This document shows, one piece after another, positions 8,962 to 17,310 of a stretch of DNA of 64,000 nt. The translations under genes and the position numbers were made by a program. The notes under the pieces are model-generated. The model was not told the DNA's origin. It did no database searches and saw nothing but the letters and a program-made list of their open reading frames with translations. This DNA comes from Paenibacillus silvestris (GTDB lineage: Bacteria; Bacillota; Bacilli; Paenibacillales; NBRC-103111). Positions within the stretch are counted from its first letter, which is position 1, and each line of letters begins with the position of its first letter. The stretch lies in assembly GCF_009882985.1 (NCBI RefSeq), contig NZ_WTUZ01000010.1, positions 1,045,881 through 1,109,880 of the forward strand. Direction: 5' to 3'.

Positions 8962-9855
8962 ATGACTTATCCCCAAGATTTAAGGGAGAAAACACCTCTC
9001 TGGGACAGTAATTATCCGATCCGCTTTTACCGGAACCGATCCCGGATGGCCAAAAAGGACGACACCATTTTAAATTTGCATTGGCATGAGCACTTCGAAA
9101 TTATCGATATGCGGGCCGGCAAGGCGCAGTTTCATATCGATAGCCGCCCTTATGAGGCGAGCGCCGGCGACCTGCTGTTCGTTCCTGCCGGGGCGCTTCA
9201 TGTTGGCTATAACGCATCTGATGAAGACGTAGAATTCGTAGCCGTTGTCTTCAACGCTTCCCTACTGCGTATGCTGCATCCCGATCCTGTCTTCGAGAGG
9301 TACATGTTGCCCTTCCTCGATGGACGGGCGCAACTACCTGCTAAGCTTAGCGCGAGCGACGAACTTGGAGCTCCTTTCCGGCGGCTCATTCGTGAATCAA
9401 CCGATGAATTTGAGCAGCAAGCCGCTGCCTACGAGCTTGTCATCAAGCATAACTTTCATCTGCTTTTCGCTTTGCTTTCCAGGCAATTTCTGCCTGAGAA
9501 GTTCGTGGATAAACCCGCTCCCCTGCGGCATTCTGAGTCATTCAAACCGTTAATTCAACACATTGAGGCTCATCTTGCAGAACCGCTCTCTGTTGAACAA
9601 GCGGCGAGGATGGTCAACCTCAACCCCTACCATTTTTGCAAAACGTTTAAAAAGCTGACGGGGCGAACTTTCGTTGATTTTGTTAATTGGCTGCGTATTA
9701 ACGAAGCAGACCGCCTACTCCGTGAAACGGAATGGACGGTCACTGAGATTGCCGAGAGAATCGGCTGCGGGAATGCGAACTATTTTACAAAACTTTATAA
9801 AAAATATAAGAGTTATCCGCCTTCAGAAGTCCGGAGGAGACTGTTGTCTACCTAG
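8962..9855 (+). CDS. AraC family transcriptional regulator (cupin sensor)
   Basis: A 297-residue AraC-type regulator. Residues about 30-110 form a cupin-like domain with LHWHEHFEI and a later GDLLFVPAGALH, the pattern of metal- or sugar-binding cupins. The C-terminal 100 residues have two HTH units (LSVEQAARMVNLNPYHFCKTFKK, then IGCGNANYFTKLYKKY). A good site (GGGAGG) lies 7-8 bases before the ATG. It is divergent from the GT2/aminotransferase operon, the classic arrangement for a local sugar-responsive activator. It converges with the hemolysin III gene. Confidence 0.9.
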   Translation: MTYPQDLREKTPLWDSNYPIRFYRNRSRMAKKDDTILNLHWHEHFEIIDMRAGKAQFHIDSRPYEASAGDLLFVPAGALHVGYNASDEDVEFVAVVFNASLLRMLHPDPVFERYMLPFLDGRAQLPAKLSASDELGAPFRRLIRESTDEFEQQAAAYELVIKHNFHLLFALLSRQFLPEKFVDKPAPLRHSESFKPLIQHIEAHLAEPLSVEQAARMVNLNPYHFCKTFKKLTGRTFVDFVNWLRINEADRLLRETEWTVTEIAERIGCGNANYFTKLYKKYKSYPPSEVRRRLLST

Positions 9856-9872
9856 CTGCGCCGCGGTGTTAG

Positions 9873-10517
9873 TCAAAGAACAGCCGGCATGACATACGTG
9901 TACACCGCAATGAAATGACAGCCGCTGCCGGCAATGACGAATACATGCCAAACGAGATGATGATAGCGTAATTTCCGCCATAGAAAGAATAACAATCCGA
10001 TAATATACAGAATCAGGCCCGATACGATCCAAATGACAGCCATCAAAGGAAGCCGTTCCTGCAGCGGTGAAATCAGCGAGGCCATGAACCCAGCCATCAG
10101 CAAATATAGGAGCAGTCCCCACGGGATAAACCGCCGAATGATAAATTTGATATAACGCACACCCCCAAAGGCAAGCACCCAGATCAGCAGCAGCATAGAG
10201 TAGCCCAATGTGCCCTGTAGCGTAATCATGAGGAATGGCGTGTAAGAACCCGCAATGGCGATAAAAATGGCAGCATGATCCAGCACTTCGAAGCGCTCAC
10301 CCCATTTGCGCGAGCGAGAACAATGCAGGAGTGTTGAGGACAGATAAACCATGCAAAAGGATAAGCCATAAATCGCATTGCTAATCGTATAAGCAAAATC
10401 CTCGAACATCGCGGCTCGCTGAAGGAGCAGCACGAGGCCGAAAGCGCTAAGCGCCGCGCCGATTCCGTGGCTTACAGCATTTAAGCGTTCCTCTTTTAAG
10501 TGAAGGCTGTTATCCAT
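9873..10517 (-). CDS. trhA: Hemolysin III / PAQR family membrane protein
   Basis: A 214-residue protein with about seven membrane segments. The family motifs are visible: ERLNAVSHGIGA near the N-terminus, SSTLLHCSRSRK in the middle, DHAAIFIAIAGSYTPF and, near the end, HLVWHVFVIAGSGCHF. The conserved His, Ser and Asp residues form a putative metal site, as in PAQR receptors. In bacilli such proteins have been linked to membrane homeostasis. The leader carries an unusual folded element (10522-10599) that includes the ribosome site. The gene appears monocistronic. Confidence 0.9.
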   Translation of the reverse strand: MDNSLHLKEERLNAVSHGIGAALSAFGLVLLLQRAAMFEDFAYTISNAIYGLSFCMVYLSSTLLHCSRSRKWGERFEVLDHAAIFIAIAGSYTPFLMITLQGTLGYSMLLLIWVLAFGGVRYIKFIIRRFIPWGLLLYLLMAGFMASLISPLQERLPLMAVIWIVSGLILYIIGLLFFLWRKLRYHHLVWHVFVIAGSGCHFIAVYTYVMPAVL

Positions 10518-10521
10518 GCAA

Positions 10522-10599
10522 AGGGGTCACTCCTTTCTGATTGTTTCCTAGTTTTTCCCTTAGTCGGGACTAGTATGTAATCAGATCGTAGTGACCCCT
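10522..10599 (-). promoter_or_regulatory. Candidate structured 5' leader (cis-regulatory RNA) of the hemolysin III gene
   Basis: On the minus strand the roughly 78 nt before the ATG fold into an interrupted hairpin. Outer arms are AGGGGTCACT and AGTGACCCCT; next inward CTGATT pairs AATCAG, then CTAGT pairs ACTAG, with a small CCC/GGG pairing in the loop region. The ribosome site AAAGGAG lies in the internal loop and next to the closing arm, so the fold could hide it. I could not match it to a known riboswitch class. Confidence 0.5.
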
Positions 10600-10628
10600 A
10601 TTTCCTTGCTGGGCGCATGCTGGCGCGT

Positions 10629-11261
10629 TTATTCGCCGCCTGGCTCAGACTGCTTTTTTGACAAGTAAAAAGCAAGTTCCTTTCGATGCTTATACGCAAT
10701 TAACCCTGCATTTCCCAGCCACACCCACAATATGGCTTCCACGTAGCCGCTTATATACAAATACACGCCTAAAAGCAGCATGCCCACTACCACTTGCAAC
10801 CCGTCTGCCGAGGAGGAAATCGGCCTTCCTCTTGTAACCAACTTCGCTATAGCCAAGCTAACAGCCAAAATAACCGCTAATGCGATGGAAGCCTCAAACC
10901 TCGTCAGCGCGCTCCAGACACCGAAAGTAACCGCAATCGCTTTGCCTCCCTTGCCTTTCAGAAATGGCGAAAACGCATGCCCCACAATGGGGGCGAGCGC
11001 CACAGGAATCATTGCGTAGCCTTGAACACGCGCATTTTCCAAGTTGAATCCTAAGATCCAAACCAGCACCAGGTACCCTTTTAAAAAGTCGAGAATAATG
11101 CCCGTAAGCCCGATCTGATATCCCGCTGCTTTCCACAAATTCAAAGCCCCTGGATTGCCATCTCCTACGTGTTTTAGATTGTGCCTCGCCATGAGCCCAA
11201 GCCAATAAGAAAACATCAGAGAACCTGATAATAAAGCGCAAGCCGTCCATACGAGAGTCAT
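10629..11261 (-). CDS. PlsY-like glycerol-3-phosphate acyltransferase family protein
   Basis: A 210-residue multi-pass membrane protein of the PlsY family, which transfers acyl groups from acyl phosphate to glycerol 3-phosphate. Family signatures are visible: GSLMFSYWLG near the N-terminus, GDGNPGALNLWKAAG, and the glycine-rich GHAFSPFLKGKGGKAIAV. I prefer ATG 11261, two bases after the stop of the upstream glycosyltransferase, which implies translational coupling; GTG 11303 is possible but lacks a ribosome site. It is a paralogue rather than clearly the housekeeping plsY, and the linked glycosyltransferase suggests lipid or carotenoid-like glycoside modification. Confidence 0.85.
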   Translation of the reverse strand: MTLVWTACALLSGSLMFSYWLGLMARHNLKHVGDGNPGALNLWKAAGYQIGLTGIILDFLKGYLVLVWILGFNLENARVQGYAMIPVALAPIVGHAFSPFLKGKGGKAIAVTFGVWSALTRFEASIALAVILAVSLAIAKLVTRGRPISSSADGLQVVVGMLLLGVYLYISGYVEAILWVWLGNAGLIAYKHRKELAFYLSKKQSEPGGE

Positions 11262-11263
11262 AG

Positions 11264-12352
11264 CTACCGCCTGCTTCCTACTTTGACGTTTCTTCCTTTC
11301 CACGCTACATGGCCCAGAAACACCACTTGATAAACGGAGTACAGCATGACAACAACCATAAATATCGTTGAACAGATATGCAAAATGGGCATGACAAAGC
11401 CAAACTTCCCTACGTACCTAACGAAGTAGAACAGCTGAAGCATATAGATCAAATAGCCGGCAAACAAGGGCAGCCACCAAGACGTATTTATAAATAAAAA
11501 GAACGTTTCCGAAGCTATGAGTCCGACCACCCACAGAGCAATAAGAGCGATAGTTCCACCCTTCAGCTTGGATGTGCCGAGGACGGCTCCTTTACCGAAA
11601 CCCTGGATTCGGCTTTGCATTCCCTGCGCATACATACGGAAGGAAACAAGACCGTAGCCAATAAAATTCGTGACTTCGATGCCGGCTTTGCGAAAGGCTG
11701 CTCCAAGATTCAGGTCGTCCAGCATCTCCGCCTTGATGCCTTCATGGCCTTTAATGGTTTCGTAATCTTCTCTTGTTGTTAAAATGCAGGATCCGTACAG
11801 TCCCTTATTCGGGTTGTCTTTCTCAAAAGGTGACGTGAAAGCAAAAAGTCCTAAGAAATTAAAAATAAGAGCCAGCCTTTCACCGAAAGTCACCGTGTAG
11901 TGGTAAGGAACGACCGAGATGACACCTCCGGCTTGCTGCCTGGCCATGACTAACATTTCCAATGCGCGAGGTACTAGCCGGATGTCGGCGTCAAGAAAGG
12001 CAATCATATCTCCAGTGGCATGCAAGTAGCCATTCCACACGGCCCAATTTTTGCCGGTCCAGCCCTCCGGAAGGCTGGGATTAGAGATAACGGTAACTCC
12101 GTAGCTTTCCGCGACCTCCTTGGTATCATCCTCCGAAAAATCATCAACAACGATAATTTCAAAAGGTTCCAGGGTTTGTATGTTGAGCGCATGGAGCAGA
12201 TGGGGCAGATTGCACGCTTCATTTCTAGCTGGAATAATGACGGACAGCTTCACTTTGTCTGCGCCTGGCGTGTAACCTGGCCGAAGGACATTTTTTCTAA
12301 AAAGCATAAACCCGCAGAGACACCCGATTACGCAAATAACCGCAATCAACAT
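11264..12352 (-). CDS. Membrane-bound family 2 glycosyltransferase (CrtQ-like)
   Basis: A 362-residue GT2 enzyme with an N-terminal membrane anchor, catalytic motifs VIIPARNEACNLP, VDDFSEDDT, FLDADIRL and EMLDDLNLG, and three or more C-terminal membrane segments. The layout resembles the 4,4'-diaponeurosporenoate glycosyltransferase group. ATG 12352 is chosen because GAGGGGG lies 8 bases upstream. It is directly followed by a PlsY-type acyltransferase; a glycosyltransferase/acyltransferase pair is also found in staphyloxanthin genes, but no carotenoid synthesis genes are seen here. The product is probably a membrane glycolipid, by inference. Confidence 0.82.
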   Translation of the reverse strand: MLIAVICVIGCLCGFMLFRKNVLRPGYTPGADKVKLSVIIPARNEACNLPHLLHALNIQTLEPFEIIVVDDFSEDDTKEVAESYGVTVISNPSLPEGWTGKNWAVWNGYLHATGDMIAFLDADIRLVPRALEMLVMARQQAGGVISVVPYHYTVTFGERLALIFNFLGLFAFTSPFEKDNPNKGLYGSCILTTREDYETIKGHEGIKAEMLDDLNLGAAFRKAGIEVTNFIGYGLVSFRMYAQGMQSRIQGFGKGAVLGTSKLKGGTIALIALWVVGLIASETFFLFINTSWWLPLFAGYLIYMLQLFYFVRYVGKFGFVMPILHICSTIFMVVVMLYSVYQVVFLGHVAWKGRNVKVGSRR

Positions 12353-12569
12353 CGTAGAAACCCCCTCAATCCTATTCCGCGCAGCCGCTTGCCAAGAAAC
12401 TCTTTCGCTCATCTCTGGCGTTCGAGCTTGTATTGATGTATATGAACTTTAGCGGGATTTTAAGCCAGTGCGACGGGCATTAGAAATAAACATGGATGGA
12501 TTCATTAGTCAAGCCGTCCAACCATAAACGAGGTTTCATCCATAAATTGATGTATAGGAGGTGTTTTCT

Positions 12570-13133
12570 TTGCCGTGTCATAAAAGACGTGTTAGAAAAT
12601 CATGCAAAATTTGCAGAACTAAAAAGATAAAAAAGACCATCTGCAGAAAGAGGAAAACATCTCCACTTCAGAAACGGCTCGTAACAGATGAAATCTGCGG
12701 CAGCATTTCACAGGAAAGCAACGGCGAAAGCGTGCAATACTGGCGAACGCTCAACACAGGGCGCAATCTTCCATTTGGAACGATTACTGTTCGGAATCAA
12801 AGTCCGCATTGTACGTTGACGGTTAAAGCAGATACAACAGGGGACGGGATTTCCGATATCACCTTATTTACACTAACCGAATTGAATCAGACGAAATCAA
12901 TCACATTGGGAGCCGTCGCAAGTCTAGAAATAAGCTCCTCAAGTTCAGCAGAGCTTAAAGGTATTGGCCAATTCTCCATCACCGCACATTATTATTTTGC
13001 TAGAAAAAAACGTAAGAGTCTTAAGAAAAAAATACTGGTTACTCCTCGACCACAGATCATAAGTGACAGCCCAGGCAAAGAGGAGATCTGTCTAGTAAAA
13101 GAAGAAACGGAGCAAATCACCTGTAAATCATAG
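12570..13133 (+). CDS. Candidate endospore-appendage (Ena/DUF3992-like) protein with basic tails
   Basis: A 187-residue protein. TTG at 12570 is the likely start, because AGGAGGT ends 7 bases before it and an earlier GTG lies inside the ribosome site. It begins MPC, as does the next gene. Residues about 1-40 are very basic with several Cys, residues about 40-145 are a Ser/Thr-rich beta-type core (DEICGSIS ... TITVRNQSPHCTLTV ... FSITAHYYF), and the tail is basic with two further Cys. The core resembles the DUF3992 fold of Bacillus endospore appendages, where N-terminal Cys cross-link subunits. This is by eye only; other spore or surface proteins remain possible. Confidence 0.5.
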   Translation: MPCHKRRVRKSCKICRTKKIKKTICRKRKTSPLQKRLVTDEICGSISQESNGESVQYWRTLNTGRNLPFGTITVRNQSPHCTLTVKADTTGDGISDITLFTLTELNQTKSITLGAVASLEISSSSSAELKGIGQFSITAHYYFARKKRKSLKKKILVTPRPQIISDSPGKEEICLVKEETEQITCKS

Positions 13134-13263
13134 AACTGCTAGGTAGATGAACATATTTCTAAATATAGACGAGCTGCTATGTTAGTATCTATACCAACTA
13201 CAATCATCCAGCATTAATAGTAAAGTAATGATTTAGCAAACTAGATCCGTAGGAGATGATTGT

Positions 13264-13596
13264 ATGCCTTGTCTATGCAACAATAGAGGATCTTTTAATG
13301 ACGATATCTGTGGAACCTTTATGATTACTGCCGGCAATTCACTAACCGTGTACGCGATTGATACTTCAGCTCCTGCCATCCCGCCACTACCAATTAGCGG
13401 TTCTGTTAGTGTAAAAGCGTCAGGTGGAGGACACGTAGATGTGACCATTCGCAACTCAGTTGGAGCTTCTATCGACACTTTCACAGTGCCAACAGGCAGC
13501 ACGTTTACAAGAACTTACGGCGATATCGGATTTGTAGCTCTCCTGAATAATACGTCTTCCGCATCAGGAGAATATGGTCTCTCCCTCCACTACTAG
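13264..13596 (+). CDS. Candidate S-Ena-type endospore appendage subunit (DUF3992-like)
   Basis: A 110-residue protein starting MPCLCNN, with a third Cys at DDICGTF. The rest is predicted beta-sandwich: SGSVSVKASGGGHVDVTIRN, TFTVPTGSTFTRTYGDIGFVALL and ASGEYGLSLHY. Length, N-terminal Cys connector, the PTGSTFT-R segment and the final GEYGLSLHY match my recollection of the Ena1A/Ena1B layout (N-terminal Cys connector plus jellyroll). Site AGGAGATGATTGT precedes the ATG. It follows the related gene at 12570 by 130 bp and is followed by a terminator, so the two form a small unit. Confidence 0.6.
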   Translation: MPCLCNNRGSFNDDICGTFMITAGNSLTVYAIDTSAPAIPPLPISGSVSVKASGGGHVDVTIRNSVGASIDTFTVPTGSTFTRTYGDIGFVALLNNTSSASGEYGLSLHY

Positions 13597-13642
13597 CTTT
13601 ACTAGGTGCTTCATCTCTGCGGATATCTTACGGCCAAAAAAT

Positions 13643-13669
13643 AAGTTGCCAGTAGGCAGCTTGTTTTTG
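13643..13669 (+). terminator. Rho-independent terminator after the Ena-like genes
   Basis: Stem AAGTTGCC / GGCAGCTT with loop AGTA, followed by GTTTTTG. It lies about 50 bp beyond the stop at 13596. Confidence 0.75.
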
Positions 13670-13754
13670 TCATTTCAACCTCTGCCACTTCATGCGAACT
13701 TTCGGACGATTGTGTTATAATAAGCCATATCAACTTATTTGGAGGCATTTTGGC

Positions 13755-13931
13755 ATGAAAATATACGTCATTCTCTCTTTCGACGGCGAAGAAATGGAAA
13801 ATGTTTATGTGGGAACAGACGAGGAGAAAGCGCTATCGTTCACGCCTGCTGATTTCGATAACAGTGAAGCCTTATTTGTGGAAATTTGGGAAGACGGCGA
13901 GAAAACGGATGATTTCCGATTAGAACAATAA
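13755..13931 (+). CDS. Small acidic protein of unknown function
   Basis: A 58-residue acidic protein starting MKIYVILSFDGEEME. ATG 13755 is chosen because GGAGG lies about 9 bases upstream; the longer frame has no ribosome site. It has a strand-rich N-terminus and a run of Asp/Glu at the end. It is 42 bp upstream of the next unknown gene and probably co-transcribed. I do not recognise a family. Confidence 0.65.
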   Translation: MKIYVILSFDGEEMENVYVGTDEEKALSFTPADFDNSEALFVEIWEDGEKTDDFRLEQ

Positions 13932-13973
13932 TCGAACCTAATCTTATAAATACATAGAAAGGCGGCACCGAAT

Positions 13974-14741
13974 ATGGTACTTGCATTCACCATTCAGCCC
14001 GAAACATACACATCCTTCGAGGATGAAGCCGAACAACTGGAGCAGTGTAAAGCATGGGGCTTGCTTTCTGAGAAAGCAGCCAAAACGAAAGCTTTTTATT
14101 ACAAAAACAACGGCATGAACTTGCCTTGCGACATCGTCGGCTTGGTGGATCAAATGACGGCTGTTATTGCATTCGACAATAAACAACTCCACTGCATTCA
14201 CCCCTCCTATCTGAAGGAGATGCAGGCGGCTAATTACAGCCAAAGACTAACAGTAGCGTCAGATGAGACAGCTGGAACTGAGGCTGCAGAGCCTGAAACC
14301 GAAGCACTGGTTGCTGCTGTGGACTCCATCTCCATCGCAGATGACTCTGCTCCTGCCGACCAAGAGGAGGCAGAAGCGAAAGCTCCGAAAACAAAACAGC
14401 CGAAAGAAAAAGCAGCCAAAAAAGAGAAGGCTCCTAAGCTGGAGCTGCCTGAGGATAAAGTAAAAATGATAGCTACGGTCCAGGAATTCACAACCGTCCC
14501 TAACAATTTCTCCGATAATGATGATGAAGTTATTATTTATGAAGCTGTTTCCATCACGGATCCTGCGATGGAGATTGGCACAGCGTGGTCCAGTCATAGC
14601 AACACGCTGAAAAAGCTGGAACTCGAAGTTGGAGATACCGTCACCTTTGAGTGCAAAATCGTAGCCAAGAAGCTTAGCAAGCACCCTGTACCTTACAAAA
14701 TTAACAATCCGGCCAAAATGCAAAAAGTAACGGCGGAATAA
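13974..14741 (+). CDS. Unknown protein: N-terminal domain, acidic/Lys-Pro linker, C-terminal beta domain
   Basis: A 255-residue protein. Residues 1-85 form a compact domain with FTIQPETYTSFEDEAEQ. Residues about 90-160 are a low-complexity linker: first acidic and Ala/Glu-rich, then Lys/Pro-rich (KAPKTKQPKEKAAKKEKAPK). Residues about 165-255 look like a beta-barrel: VKMIATVQEFTTVP, EAVSITDPAMEIG and LEVGDTVTFECKIVAKK, reminiscent of an OB-fold, though I cannot assign it. ATG follows AAAGGCGG. Paired with the small gene at 13755. Function unknown. Confidence 0.7.
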   Translation: MVLAFTIQPETYTSFEDEAEQLEQCKAWGLLSEKAAKTKAFYYKNNGMNLPCDIVGLVDQMTAVIAFDNKQLHCIHPSYLKEMQAANYSQRLTVASDETAGTEAAEPETEALVAAVDSISIADDSAPADQEEAEAKAPKTKQPKEKAAKKEKAPKLELPEDKVKMIATVQEFTTVPNNFSDNDDEVIIYEAVSITDPAMEIGTAWSSHSNTLKKLELEVGDTVTFECKIVAKKLSKHPVPYKINNPAKMQKVTAE

Positions 14742-14780
14742 GAAAATTCCTTTTAGGTAGAGAGATGAGCATCTGAGTTA

Positions 14781-14960
14781 AGGGAACTTGAGTTCACTAT
14801 TTGGAGAAAAACGCCCCGTTTTCCTTCTGAACGGAACTACAGGCTCTTATTTGTCCGTAATGTATGTTTTTCTAGTGATATCGGCAAAATAGCGGACCGC
14901 AGTTCCCCTTGCATATGAAAAACAGGTTTTTCTGAGAAATAGTGGACTGTAGTTCCCCTA
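14781..14960. repeat. Intergenic repeat family A, locus 1 (two direct then two inverted copies)
   Basis: Imperfect copies of a roughly 23-bp unit of the type GGAACTACAGGCCGCTATTTG. Two read forward (14781-14804, 14830-14854) and two inverted (14885-14908, 14936-14959), each about 50 bp apart. The same unit recurs at 30223-30350 and 37109-37288. This fills most of the 328-bp gap before the AraC gene; no ORF is evident. Confidence 0.65.
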
Positions 14961-14992
14961 ATCTCTAACTCGTACGAATTCTTACAGAAAAA

Positions 14993-15038
14993 AGCTTAAT
15001 CCATCAGCTTTCGCAAGCTGGGATTAAGCTCTTTTAAC
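14993..15038. terminator. Bidirectional hairpin just upstream of the AraC gene
   Basis: Long stem AAGCTTAATCC ... GGATTAAGCT with an inner CAGCTT-TCGC-AAGCTG hairpin, flanked by A-run on the left and CTCTTTT on the right. It ends only about 35 bp before the AraC start at 15070, so it could also attenuate that gene. Confidence 0.65.
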
Positions 15039-15069
15039 GCTGCCGCGGCAGCAGAGGGACGTGCTTCAG

Positions 15070-15945
15070 ATGACGTATATTCAGAATCTTAGCTTCAGCG
15101 AGAGTCCGCTCTACTTTGCCTATCGGCGTCAAACGATCGGCAACGAACAGTTTCATGGCACCTTTCATGCTCATCAAGGGGTGGAGATCTTGATCGTACA
15201 CGAAGGACAGGGCACGCTGATTGTGGATCAGCAAAGCTATGAGGTTACGGCTGGCATGCTCTGCATTTTCCAACCCTATCAACTGCACCATATCCAAGTG
15301 AGTCCCGACACGCCTTTCATCCGCTCGATTGTGCACTATGAGCCCTATCTCTATGAAACTTATTTTGAGAGATGGCCGAAGCTGCTTACATTTTTCAAGC
15401 AAATGCACACTAGCAAGCTGCCTGCGCCATGCCTTTACAAGATCGGCGAACCGGAATCGCTGCTTTCCATTTTTCCAAGTCTGGAAGAGAAAATACCGAT
15501 GTTAGCGAAGAAAGACGAGTTGGAGGAATTCTCCTTATTCCTGGTTGCCTTCTTCCGGGCCTTACGGCAAATATGGGAGCGAAGCGACGTGCAGTTCGAC
15601 TCCGGCCATACCCGTCATAAGCATCAGGCTGAGCGCATTCTTGGCTGGCTCGAAGGACATTACACCGAGCCGCTTCGACTCGAGCACATGGCCAGCGAGC
15701 TTCACCTGTCTCCCTACCATCTCTCTCACCTATTCAAAGAGTGCACAGGCAGCAGTATTTCCGACTATGTGACTGCACGCAGAATGCAGCAAGCTGTCAT
15801 GCTGTTAACCTCAACTGAGCAGTCAATTGCACAGATTGCCGAAAACATAGGCATTACGAACAGCTCCTACTTCTGCAAAATGTTTAAAAACCGCATGGGC
15901 AGCACGCCGCATCAATTCCGTTTGCAATGGCAAAAGCAGCGCTAA
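15070..15945 (+). CDS. AraC family transcriptional regulator (cupin sensor)
   Basis: A 291-residue regulator. A cupin domain is visible in residues about 25-105 (TFHAHQGVEILIVHEGQGTL, MLCIFQPYQLHHIQV), and two C-terminal HTH units (LRLEHMASELHLSPYHLSHLFKE and IGITNSSYFCKMFKNRMG). ATG 15070 is preferred because GAGGG lies 9-10 bases upstream; an in-frame GTG at 15061 is too close to that site. It converges on the Gfo/Idh/MocA oxidoreductase and may regulate it, though the usual divergent layout is absent. Confidence 0.88.
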   Translation: MTYIQNLSFSESPLYFAYRRQTIGNEQFHGTFHAHQGVEILIVHEGQGTLIVDQQSYEVTAGMLCIFQPYQLHHIQVSPDTPFIRSIVHYEPYLYETYFERWPKLLTFFKQMHTSKLPAPCLYKIGEPESLLSIFPSLEEKIPMLAKKDELEEFSLFLVAFFRALRQIWERSDVQFDSGHTRHKHQAERILGWLEGHYTEPLRLEHMASELHLSPYHLSHLFKECTGSSISDYVTARRMQQAVMLLTSTEQSIAQIAENIGITNSSYFCKMFKNRMGSTPHQFRLQWQKQR

Positions 15946-15963
15946 CTTATTTAAATTGCATCC

Positions 15964-17115
15964 TTACTTGTAGCTGCTTCCCGTTGTAATGGAAGTCGTT
16001 GCAAAATTTTCGATCGACTTATTTTTTTCATAGAAATGAATAGCATTCGCTTGAACACCTTCACGGGTGTAGAACGCATCCTCAGGACCAATCGGGAATT
16101 TCACCAATTGTCCAGTGCTTGCCGACTTATAGATAGCTGTAATTAATTCAAGCGTTTGTCTGCCGCTAATCCCATCGATCAGAAGAGGTGCGCCTGTTTC
16201 AATAGACGTAAGGACATTGTCAATCTGGCCTGCATGCCCTTCATGCACAACTACCGGCAGAGTATCATAGAGAGCTTGCAGCTGTGATTCCAGTTCTGCA
16301 TTCGGCTCAGGGAAACCGTTCGCTTTGGAGTTCGATGCTTTCACCTTCCAAGGTGTTGAGACACGCGCTTTAGCGCCTTGGAAAATCAACTGCTGCTCTT
16401 CCCCGTGATGAACCACTGAGGAGGTCAGTTGACCGAGTGATCCGTTCGCAAAGCGCAGCATGCCGATCGAAAGATCCTCCACTTCGGCATTATCATGTGC
16501 AACATTGCTCATGAATGCCTGCACTTCGCTGGGGCTGCCCATCATCCACAGCAGCGCATCAATATGATGCACGGCGTGGTTCAGCGTTGGACCGCCGCCT
16601 TCTTTTTCCCATGTGCCGCGCCACCACAGATCATAATAGGAATGGCCACGCCACCAGAATGAATCTACTTGCACGTGCAGGATATTCCCCATGAGTCCGC
16701 TTTCAAGGACAGATTTCATTTTCATCATTGGTGTTTTGAAGCGATTTTGCGCCACAACGGACAACAGCTTGCCTGTACGTCGCGACGCTTCATTCATCGC
16801 ATCGCATTCTTCAAGCGAAGACGCCATCGGCTTTTCCACCATCACATGCGTGTTCGCCTCCATAAATTCAACAGCCAATGAAGCATGGGTATACGGTGGT
16901 GTACAAATGGAAACGAGGTCAATTTCCCCCGTGAGAAGTTCTTTATAATCTTTGACAGCTTGGGCATTCAACCCATAATGGTCAATTCGCTCCTGCGCCT
17001 TATCCACATAGATATCACTAATCGCCACAATTTGGCAGCGCTCCGGGAATTTCAAATAGGCTTCGATATGTGCGGTCGAAATGGCTCCTGCACCAATAAT
17101 AGCAACTTTGAGCAT
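15964..17115 (-). CDS. Gfo/Idh/MocA family oxidoreductase
   Basis: A 383-residue NAD(P)-dependent dehydrogenase of sugars or cyclitols. The Rossmann motif is GAGAIS near the N-terminus, the catalytic-type lysine is in VEKPMAS (about 95) and the substrate-side motif is HAVHHIDALLW (about 180). AAGGAGG lies upstream of ATG 17115. It is not the iolG of the inositol operon, which is a separate gene at 20892. The family includes inositol, inosose and aldose dehydrogenases; the exact substrate cannot be read. Confidence 0.9.
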   Translation of the reverse strand: MLKVAIIGAGAISTAHIEAYLKFPERCQIVAISDIYVDKAQERIDHYGLNAQAVKDYKELLTGEIDLVSICTPPYTHASLAVEFMEANTHVMVEKPMASSLEECDAMNEASRRTGKLLSVVAQNRFKTPMMKMKSVLESGLMGNILHVQVDSFWWRGHSYYDLWWRGTWEKEGGGPTLNHAVHHIDALLWMMGSPSEVQAFMSNVAHDNAEVEDLSIGMLRFANGSLGQLTSSVVHHGEEQQLIFQGAKARVSTPWKVKASNSKANGFPEPNAELESQLQALYDTLPVVVHEGHAGQIDNVLTSIETGAPLLIDGISGRQTLELITAIYKSASTGQLVKFPIGPEDAFYTREGVQANAIHFYEKNKSIENFATTSITTGSSYK

Positions 17116-17220
17116 GCTTATTTCCTCCTTCAGCTTATTGGTTCAAGCTTACCAATATTCGCTTACCAAATGTACACACATCTTGTGCAAAAATACGACT
17201 ATTTTGCGGTTTGATAGCGC

Positions 17221-17310
17221 CTACGCCCGCAGTCCCCTCTGATACTCCTTCGGCGTCAATCCCACCGTGTATTGGCGGCATGCTTGTTCACCATTTTGAA
17301 ATAACTGGAA
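17221..17310 (-). pseudogene. Remnant of an AraC-type regulator C-terminus
   Basis: On the minus strand the 3' end reads YTVGLTPKEYQRGLRA then a stop at 17221-17223. This matches the end of AraC regulators (..TGxSPKEYRKR..). Just before it, SSYFKMVNKHA appears in another frame, so a frameshift lies between. Nothing of the rest of the protein is seen; repeat-family B sequence begins where it should continue. No homologous end occurs in the intact AraC genes here. Confidence 0.45.

Noticed and set aside
12561..12569. GTG start for the first Ena-like gene
   Set aside because: GTG overlaps the AGGAGGT ribosome site; TTG at 12570 gives correct spacing and an MPC start shared with the next gene.
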